Source: Psychrobacter sp. NG254 | GTDB taxonomy: Bacteria; Pseudomonadota; Gammaproteobacteria; Pseudomonadales; Moraxellaceae | DNA: 64,000 bases | Direction of reading: 5' to 3' | NCBI RefSeq assembly: GCF_015277735.1 | Contig: NZ_JADHDA010000001.1 | Coordinates: 496,001-560,000, forward strand | In this document: positions 57,863 through 64,000 of the stretch, piece after piece | Position numbering within the stretch: the first letter of the stretch is position 1 | Layout of the letters: the number at the start of each line of letters is the position of its first letter | Notes under the pieces: generated by a model | Databases searched by the model: none | Seen by the model: only the letters and a program-made list of their open reading frames with translations | Told to the model about the DNA's origin: nothing | Program-made: the position numbers and the translations under genes

Positions 57863-59647
57863 ATGTCTGACCAAGCCACGCACACTGCAGCCACAGGGAC
57901 TGCAAAGATTACACCAAAAAGTGCCGCTTTTGACTTCCGTAAATACCGTCCATTTGCATTTGCGCCATCGCTGCCAGATCGTATTTGGCCAAGCAAGACG
58001 ATTGAGAAGTCACCGATATGGGCAAGTGTGGATCTGCGTGATGGTAACCAAGCACTGATTGATCCGATGACGATTGAACAAAAAATGCGCTTCTTTAAGA
58101 CCTTAGTAGATGTTGGTTTCAAAGAGATCGAGATTGGTTTTCCGTCAGCGGCGCAGGTAGAGTTTGACTTTGCGCGTAAGCTTATCGAAGAAAACCATGT
58201 ACCTGAAGATGTGACGTTACAGGTATTGGTACAAGCGCGCGAGCATTTAATTGCCCGTACTTTTGAATCGTTAAAAGGCGCAAAACGTGCGGTCGTCCAT
58301 GTCTATAACTCAACCAGCCGTGTACAACGCGAAAAAGTTTATGGCAAAGATAAAGCTGAAATCAAAGAGATTGCTATCGCAGGCGCCAAGCTATTGCAAG
58401 AGTATGCGGCAAAGTACCCTGAGACAGATTGGGTATTTCAGTACTCGCCAGAGAGCTTCAGTCAGACAGAGACTGAATATGCTGTAGAGGTTTGCGATGC
58501 AGTGTGTGACGTGTGGCAGCCACAGCAAGGTCAAGAAGTTATTTTTAACTTGCCAGCGACGGTTGAGGCTTCTATGCCCAATGTCTTTGCTGATCAAGTA
58601 GAGTATTTCTGCCGTAATCTAGCGCAGCGTGAGCATGTGATTGTGAGCTTGCATACTCATAATGACCGTGGCTGTGCGGTAGCAGCAGCTGAGTTGGGTG
58701 TGCTTGCAGGTGCAGATCGTATCGAAGGTACATTGCTTGGTAATGGTGAGCGTACAGGTAACATGGACATCATAGTTATGGCCATGAACTTGTTTAGCCA
58801 AGGTATCGATCCTGAGCTCGATTTTAGCAATATGAGTGAAATCGTACAGGTTGTGAGCGAATGTAATAACTTACCATTGCACCCACGTCATCCTTATGTA
58901 GGCGAGTTGGTCTTCACGGCATTTAGTGGCTCACATCAAGATGCGATCAAAAAATCTCTCGATTACAATGAAAGCAATCAGAGCGAAACGGACAACGTCT
59001 GGGACGTGGCATACTTGCCCATTGATCCTGCGCATATTGGTCGTAGCTACCAAGATGTGGTACGTATCAATAGCCAGTCAGGTAAAGGCGGCGTCGCATA
59101 TATCTTGCAGCGTAACTATGGCTTTAACTTACCGCGCTGGATGCAGATTGACTTTAGCCGTGTGGTACAAAAACAAGCTGAAGCGGCTGCTCGCGAGTTG
59201 CAAAATGACGAAATCCTACAGACCTTTGAAGACACGTATTTGCAGCAAGGCAAGTTTGAGTTACTAGATTATAGTGTCAGTAATAAAGGCGGCGAGGCTT
59301 ATTTTAGCGGTCAAGTACAGATGAACAGTGATACGATTAATATCGATGGTACTGGTAATGGGCCGTTGTCATCGTTTATCGATGGATTGGCTCAGCATAC
59401 GGGCAAATCACTACATATCATCAACTATGCAGAGCATGCGATTAACCCGCATCACAACAGCGGTAATGGTATCGATGATGATACCAATAGTGATAACAAA
59501 ACCAATGCGAATGCGGCAGCCTACATTCAACTAAATGTCGATGGTGAGGTCTATTCTGGCATCGGTACTTGTAGTAGCACAGTATCAGCCATGCTAAAAG
59601 GGGCGTTATCAGCCTTTGCTCAAGCACTAAATACAGAAGCTGCTTAG
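57863..59647 (+). CDS. leuA: 2-isopropylmalate synthase
   Basis: 594 residues from ATG 57863 (AAGGA 6 nt upstream). First committed enzyme of leucine synthesis, condensing 2-ketoisovalerate and acetyl-CoA. This is the longer class with an N-terminal FAPSLPDRIWPSK segment, as in Corynebacterium and fungi. The barrel has SVDLRDGNQALIDPM, EIEIGFPSAAQVEFDF, SLHTHNDRGCAVAAAELG and GERTGNMDI (metal and catalytic sites). The C-terminal regulatory domain ends CSSTVSAMLKGALSA. It contains a low-complexity Asn/Asp/His insert (about 535-560), unusual for this domain. No leuBCD genes are adjacent. Confidence 0.95.
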   Translation: MSDQATHTAATGTAKITPKSAAFDFRKYRPFAFAPSLPDRIWPSKTIEKSPIWASVDLRDGNQALIDPMTIEQKMRFFKTLVDVGFKEIEIGFPSAAQVEFDFARKLIEENHVPEDVTLQVLVQAREHLIARTFESLKGAKRAVVHVYNSTSRVQREKVYGKDKAEIKEIAIAGAKLLQEYAAKYPETDWVFQYSPESFSQTETEYAVEVCDAVCDVWQPQQGQEVIFNLPATVEASMPNVFADQVEYFCRNLAQREHVIVSLHTHNDRGCAVAAAELGVLAGADRIEGTLLGNGERTGNMDIIVMAMNLFSQGIDPELDFSNMSEIVQVVSECNNLPLHPRHPYVGELVFTAFSGSHQDAIKKSLDYNESNQSETDNVWDVAYLPIDPAHIGRSYQDVVRINSQSGKGGVAYILQRNYGFNLPRWMQIDFSRVVQKQAEAAARELQNDEILQTFEDTYLQQGKFELLDYSVSNKGGEAYFSGQVQMNSDTINIDGTGNGPLSSFIDGLAQHTGKSLHIINYAEHAINPHHNSGNGIDDDTNSDNKTNANAAAYIQLNVDGEVYSGIGTCSSTVSAMLKGALSAFAQALNTEAA

Positions 59648-59697
59648 TGGTTGGTTAAGTAGCAAATAATATTACGCAAAGTTCTGTATGCTAATAA

Positions 59698-59743
59698 CGT
59701 CATCGCTTCTTGTCTCTAGCAAGTAAAGCGATGGCGTTTTTTT
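59698..59743 (+). terminator. leuA terminator
   Basis: ACGTCATCGCTT pairs with AAGCGATGGCGT (one wobble) around a loop of about 16 bases and is followed by seven T residues. Confidence 0.85.
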
Positions 59744-59867
59744 GCGGTAAAAGCCTATGACATTCTGATTATGGATTTATGAGCAATAGCATAATGTTAC
59801 TTGTGTTTTGGGTGTCTAAGACTTACGCTAATGTATATATTAAAATATTATAAATAAAAGGTTAATC

Positions 59868-60503
59868 ATGGAACCTCTCTCATTTGCTTCCTTTTCTCTC
59901 GCATCTATCCTAGCATCGTTGCCAGTAAATGGCGGGGTCACCACCCAGCCAACCATTACGACTCATATCAGTCCAGCCATTGTCGGACAATGGGAAATTG
60001 ATTTAGATAGCAACATTACAATGACCAAAGAAGCGAAAGCTCGGCAAGCGGCATTAAGTGATGTGCAAACATCAAAGCTCATAGAGTCGAGTAATGAAGA
60101 GCCAGCGATAGAAGCAGGTACAGATGGTGGCATACTCACACAACGCGAGGCACGCGTCTTAAATATTCAGCCGACTACGAGCAAAAATCTGATTGCTTCA
60201 GTCAATAAGTCTACTCAGTGTCGCGAGTTGTATAATTTTGGCGCTGATAACGAGATGCGAGCTTCTAGTGGTAAAGAGTGGACCTATGGCCGTTACCTAG
60301 TCACGCATCGTGAAGAGGGGCTGCCTATTATCGCCATAAAGACCGTTTATGACAATAATGAAATTGATTGCTCAGGCAACCAGGTTGACCAAACTGATGA
60401 AGCATTGATTGCATTCTTGTACCATGATGGCAATCAAATGCAGTGGTGTGCTGACCCTGATGGCAACGAGTGCTTTATGAACTTTAATAGAGTTTTGCCA
60501 TAA
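59868..60503 (+). CDS. uncharacterised four-cysteine protein
   Basis: A 211-residue protein with AAAGG 6 nt before the ATG. Residues 4-20 (LSFASFSLASILASLPV) are moderately hydrophobic but lack the basic start of a normal signal peptide, so export is uncertain. VGQWEID at 39-45 resembles the opening strand of small lipocalin-like beta-barrels. A polar region (about 50-105) is followed by a compact C-terminal domain with C118, C168, C194 and C202 and the segments EWTYGRYLVTHREEGLP, AIKTVYDNNEIDCSGNQ and QWCADPDGNECFM. Two disulfides would fit a periplasmic location. I do not recognise a family. Confidence 0.7.
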   Translation: MEPLSFASFSLASILASLPVNGGVTTQPTITTHISPAIVGQWEIDLDSNITMTKEAKARQAALSDVQTSKLIESSNEEPAIEAGTDGGILTQREARVLNIQPTTSKNLIASVNKSTQCRELYNFGADNEMRASSGKEWTYGRYLVTHREEGLPIIAIKTVYDNNEIDCSGNQVDQTDEALIAFLYHDGNQMQWCADPDGNECFMNFNRVLP

Positions 60504-60566
60504 CTGCTGAGATTGTGTTCATTTAGATATCGATCGAGTGACCTGAGAACACAATCCAAAGATCAT

Positions 60567-60598
60567 AAAAAAACCGCTATCGATATAGCGGTTTTTTT
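60567..60598. terminator. bidirectional terminator before accC
   Basis: AAAAAAACCGCTAT-CGAT-ATAGCGGTTTTTTT is a perfect palindrome with T runs on both strands. It serves the four-Cys gene and the convergent accBC operon. Confidence 0.93.
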
Positions 60599-60630
60599 AT
60601 GGCGTTAATTATATGCTGAGCATCTTTATA

Positions 60631-61992
60631 CTATAACGCTTTTTTGTCTTTGTTAGCGACCAACAGCTCTCTTTCGAGATAATGAATATTTTGGGCTTCA
60701 CGAGTAAAGTCATCATCTGCCAAAATCACATCGCGATGCAATGGTATATTGGTTTTGATGCCTTCGATGATTAATTCATCAAGTGCGTGTACAGTCTTGG
60801 CAATGGCTTGCTGACGTGTCTGACCATGACAGATAAGCTTGCCAATCAATGAGTCATAATAGGTCGGTATCTCGTATCCAGGGTACAAATGCGAATCAAA
60901 TCGAACGCCTGAGCCACTTGGCGCAAACAACTGATTGACCGTACCAGGGCAAGGCATAAAGGTCACTGGATCTTCAGCATTGATACGGCATTCAATCGCA
61001 TGGCCTTGGATCTCAATCTCACTTTGACGATAAGACAGACCATAACCGGCTGCGATTTTGAGCTGTTCGACGACGACATCGATACCAGTGATCATCTCAG
61101 TCACTGGATGCTCAACCTGTACTCGAGTATTCATCTCAATAAAGAAAAACTCGTTATTCTCAAACAAGAATTCAAACGTACCAGCACCTCGGTATTTAAC
61201 AAGCTCACAGGCTTTTACGCAAGCTCTTAAGATGGGCTCACGTATATCATCTGGGATGTCAGGGGCAGGAGCTTCTTCTAGTACTTTTTGATGGCGACGC
61301 TGCAATGAGCAGTCACGATCATACAGATGGATAGCGTTACCGTTACCATCACCCAATACTTGTACTTCTACGTGGCGCGGGTTTTGTAAATAGCGTTCCA
61401 TATAGACGGTATCGTCACCAAACCACAGCTCAGCTTCTTGCTTGGCTGCTTGAACTTGACCGACAATTTCTTCAAAGCGCTCAACGACACGCATACCGCG
61501 TCCGCCGCCGCCAGAAGCTGCTTTAATTATTAGCGGAAAACCAATATTACGGGCTTGTTCTTCGGCATTATGTAGGGTGACAGCACCAACAGAACCAGGT
61601 ACCGTTGGTACGCCTGCTTTTTTCATGGCATTGATAGCAGAGACTTTGTTGCCCATCAAGCGAATATGATCAGCGTTAGGACCCACAAAGGTCAAGCCGG
61701 CTTCTTCTACGCGTTCTGCAAATTCTGCATTTTCAGACAAAAAACCATAACCCGGATGGATAGCATCCGCGCCAGTTATTTCAGCGGCTGTTAGGATAGT
61801 ATTGATATCCAAATAGCTTTGGTTCGCATTGGGTTTGCCAATACAAATTGCCTCATCAACAAAGCGTAGGTGCATCAAGTTGGCATCAGCAGTAGAGTAG
61901 ACCCCTACGGTTTCGATACCTAAGGCTTTGCAGGCTCGAACGATACGCAGGGCAATCTCACCTCTATTGGCAATGAGCAATTTTTTTATCAT
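60631..61992 (-). CDS. accC: biotin carboxylase subunit of acetyl-CoA carboxylase
   Basis: A 453-residue ATP-grasp enzyme that carboxylates the biotin on AccB, the first step of fatty-acid synthesis. [20 protein letters not shown] and [14 protein letters not shown] open the N-domain. [15 protein letters not shown], the glycine-rich lid [29 protein letters not shown] and [13 protein letters not shown] are catalytic segments. It is 125 bp downstream of accB on the same strand. Confidence 0.97.
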   Translation of the reverse strand: MIKKLLIANRGEIALRIVRACKALGIETVGVYSTADANLMHLRFVDEAICIGKPNANQSYLDINTILTAAEITGADAIHPGYGFLSENAEFAERVEEAGLTFVGPNADHIRLMGNKVSAINAMKKAGVPTVPGSVGAVTLHNAEEQARNIGFPLIIKAASGGGGRGMRVVERFEEIVGQVQAAKQEAELWFGDDTVYMERYLQNPRHVEVQVLGDGNGNAIHLYDRDCSLQRRHQKVLEEAPAPDIPDDIREPILRACVKACELVKYRGAGTFEFLFENNEFFFIEMNTRVQVEHPVTEMITGIDVVVEQLKIAAGYGLSYRQSEIEIQGHAIECRINAEDPVTFMPCPGTVNQLFAPSGSGVRFDSHLYPGYEIPTYYDSLIGKLICHGQTRQQAIAKTVHALDELIIEGIKTNIPLHRDVILADDDFTREAQNIHYLERELLVANKDKKAL

Positions 61993-62117
61993 GGGTTCAT
62001 CCTTGTCGAAACATCAGTCATTGACTGACTCTTGAAATATAGTGTTGTATTGGTTAAGCCCAGTACGATACAGCTATCAAAAATCAGTCGTAATGAAGTA
62101 AAGTATGGCAAATATCG

Positions 62118-62546
62118 TTACGCTTTATAGCGTATGACAGGTTGGCCGAACTGTACGACTTCAGAGTTGTCTACCAAGATTTCGTCAACAATACCACTTT
62201 GAGTCGCTTCAAGAGGATTCATGATTTTCATGGCTTCGATAATACCTAAGGTATCACCCGCTTGAACTTTTTGTCCGACCTTTACAAACGGTGGATCATT
62301 AGGGCTTGACGCTGAATAGAAGACACCAACCATTGGTGAGGACTCAACGTTACCCGCTTTTGCTGCAGGTTTTGCTTCAGCAGCGATAGGAGCCGCACCA
62401 GCAGTAGGGGCTGCCATCATAGTAGGTGCAGGCGTATCATAGTGACGAGTCAAACTAATATGTTCGTCGTCAGAACTGATCTCTAAATTCACCAGTTCAC
62501 TTTCTTCCATAAGGGCGATGAGGGTGCGTATTTTTTCAATATCCAT
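62118..62546 (-). CDS. accB: biotin carboxyl carrier protein
   Basis: A 142-residue carrier. An N-terminal helix (MDIEKIRTLIALMEES) and an Ala/Pro-rich linker (about 38-66) precede the biotinyl domain. Biotin attaches to Lys107 in EAMKIMNPL. The thumb loop SASSPNDPPFV, typical of acetyl-CoA carboxylase carriers, is present. It heads the accB-accC pair. The ~300 bp upstream (62547-62846) show no gene. Confidence 0.96.
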   Translation of the reverse strand: MDIEKIRTLIALMEESELVNLEISSDDEHISLTRHYDTPAPTMMAAPTAGAAPIAAEAKPAAKAGNVESSPMVGVFYSASSPNDPPFVKVGQKVQAGDTLGIIEAMKIMNPLEATQSGIVDEILVDNSEVVQFGQPVIRYKA

Positions 62547-62846
62547 AGTTTTTATCTGACCTTATACTAAATTCAAGAAATAGTGTAACTAAATATTGTC
62601 TAATTAATTGCTAATGATACCTAGATTCAAGGCAATGAGCAATCAATGTACAGTTGTTAACTGAGGATTTTTACATATTTTGACGTAAGCCATCTCTTTT
62701 AGTAAGAAATTCACTGTTATCAACCATCGTCTTTGTGAATATTATCCAATAGAGCAAGGTTACATCTACACGTGTACAGTCAAATCAATGTTAAGCGATG
62801 ATTGAGTAGTGATGAGCAATAACAGTATAAAACAGGCTTAACCCGT
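62547..62846. other. intergenic region upstream of accB
   Basis: About 300 AT-rich bases between the MATE transporter stop and accB start, both on the minus strand. No terminator, RNA gene or repeat is evident. It presumably carries the accBC promoter. Confidence 0.4.
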
Positions 62847-64000
62847 TTAGCCCCACAATGCTGTTAAGCGTTTTTGCTGATACAGCAGGCGCAATGTCAA
62901 CAAAATCGATGATAAAAACAGACCTGTGATCAACGCCATCCAGAACCCTTGTGCGCCGATATCAGTGAAACGTACCAAGTAAACACCCAATGGCAATGCT
63001 ACTAGCCAATAACAAAAGAGCGTGACCCACATCGGGATGGTGGTGTCTTGCATACCGCGCAATATACCAGCGACATTGACCTGCCAGCCATCAAACAACT
63101 GATAAGCTAGGGCAAATATCAGCAGATGCATAGACTGAGCTCTAACTTCTGGATTGTCAGTAAAGGCAGCTGCGAGCTCTGGTCTAAACAGCCAAATGCC
63201 AAGCATGCATACGATGGCGATAACCACCGTCCAAACAAGTCCAGTGGCTTGTACTTGACGCAACGCCATGAGGTTTTTTTGGCCAAAGCGATTTGAGACC
63301 ATGATGGTGAGTGCCATAGCAACAGATATCGGTATCATAAACAGCTGTGAGGTGACCGCTAGCGCCACTTGATGCGAGGCGGTTGCGAGCTCACCCAATG
63401 GGCTAATCACCAGTGCACCCAAACTGAATAGACTGGCTTCAAAGAAGATAGAGATACCAATAGGAATGCCAAGTTTTAGCAGTTTTTTGATTTGCGCGCG
63501 ATTGGGACTGGTAAAGCCATAAAAGAAGCGCGTGCTAGCAAACTCACGACGTTTCGTGAAGCTGGTATAAGCCGCCAGTAATAAGACATTTATCCATAAG
63601 ACCAGTGCGGTTGCCACGCCACAGCCTGCACCGCCCATCTCAGGCATACCAAACAAACCATGAATAAAGATATAGTTCAGAGGGATGTCTGCCAGCAAGC
63701 CAATAATACTAATGACGGTCACAGGCTCAGGACGACCTAGTGCTTCACAATAACTGCGCAGTACGGCATAAATAGCCAAGGCTGGAAAACCGAATGAAAC
63801 ACCATGCAAGTACTGTGTGGCGATAGGTTGAATATTCTCAGGAACACCCATAACCCCTAGCACATTGGGTGCCAAGTTTACGATGATAAAACCAATAACC
63901 CCAATGACGCTTGCGGTCCACAAGGACTGCTGTGTGATATGTGGCACCTGATTGTGCTGGTCTTGACCGATGGCCTCACCAATAAGCGGGGTGGTGGCGA
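62847..64000 (-). CDS. MATE family multidrug exporter, NorM-like (5' end outside window)
   Basis: The frame is open to the right edge, so about 384 C-terminal residues are present and the first ~70 are missing. The edge reads TPLIGEAIGQDQHNQVPHIT, continuing into the first-repeat helices. Other family stretches are NYIFIHGLFGMPEMGGAGCG, LLKLGIPIGISIFFEASLFS, ATASHQVALAVTSQLFMIP and GILRGMQDTTIPMWVTL. These exporters expel cationic drugs using sodium or proton gradients. The GTG near 63947 is internal, not the start. Confidence 0.9.
   Translation of the reverse strand, partial: ATTPLIGEAIGQDQHNQVPHITQQSLWTASVIGVIGFIIVNLAPNVLGVMGVPENIQPIATQYLHGVSFGFPALAIYAVLRSYCEALGRPEPVTVISIIGLLADIPLNYIFIHGLFGMPEMGGAGCGVATALVLWINVLLLAAYTSFTKRREFASTRFFYGFTSPNRAQIKKLLKLGIPIGISIFFEASLFSLGALVISPLGELATASHQVALAVTSQLFMIPISVAMALTIMVSNRFGQKNLMALRQVQATGLVWTVVIAIVCMLGIWLFRPELAAAFTDNPEVRAQSMHLLIFALAYQLFDGWQVNVAGILRGMQDTTIPMWVTLFCYWLVALPLGVYLVRFTDIGAQGFWMALITGLFLSSILLTLRLLYQQKRLTALWG

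Overview
The window looks like a chromosomal segment of a moderately AT-rich gammaproteobacterium of the family Moraxellaceae, most likely Psychrobacter. This rests on the gene repertoire (PuuD-type urate hydroxylase, a PutA without an N-terminal DNA-binding domain, E. coli-type PurB, MnmG, MnmA, KatG, AmpG), on many intergenic bidirectional terminators, and on short interspersed inverted-repeat elements. It was judged by reading, not by a database search. No rRNA, tRNA, CRISPR array, complete insertion sequence or prophage is visible.

Region 1 (about 0.4-18.3 kb) starts with a flavodoxin-like protein and a tiny lipoprotein, then holds a compact purine-ring degradation locus. xdhA-xdhB-xdhC-guaD run on the plus strand: guanine to xanthine to urate. 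A Tsx-like outer-membrane nucleoside channel sits at the junction. On the minus strand uraD-uraH-puuD-puuE-alc-allA carry urate through hydroxyisourate, OHCU, allantoin and allantoate to ureidoglycolate, glyoxylate and urea. A RutR-type TetR regulator is divergent from uraD, and a NCS2 urate/xanthine permease follows. Three near-identical 16-bp operators of the pattern YTGACYA-AW-WRGTCAR lie upstream of xdhA, between uraD and the regulator, and upstream of the permease, so the locus reads as one regulon.

Region 2 (18.7-29.3 kb) has the tolQ-tolR-tolA-tolB operon without pal or ybgC, a second purine permease (AzgA type), and a proline catabolism pair. The pair is PutA without its ribbon-helix-helix domain followed, 11 bp later, by a separate gene that looks like the C-terminal domain normally fused to long PutAs. 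A long structured leader with its own terminator precedes putA.

Region 3 (29.4-43.2 kb) is mostly housekeeping: roxA, purB, mnmA, ispF, grxD and mnmG. Mixed in are small lipoproteins, uncharacterised proteins, an AEC transporter, an ornithine cyclodeaminase-family protein and a luciferase-like monooxygenase.

Region 4 (43.5-64 kb) carries a PQQ-dependent glucose/quinate-type dehydrogenase, a CysB-family regulator, katG, ampG, prmC, moeB, an ABC1-kinase protein, a MFS transporter, an Lrp-type regulator divergent from leuA, a four-cysteine unknown protein, accB-accC, and the C-terminal part of a MATE exporter cut by the window edge.

Four interspersed inverted-repeat elements of about 84-108 bp, with related TATAGTC-type ends, lie just 3' of genes at about 16.7, 29.2, 36.7 and 54.2 kb. 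One of them supplies the last codons of moeB.
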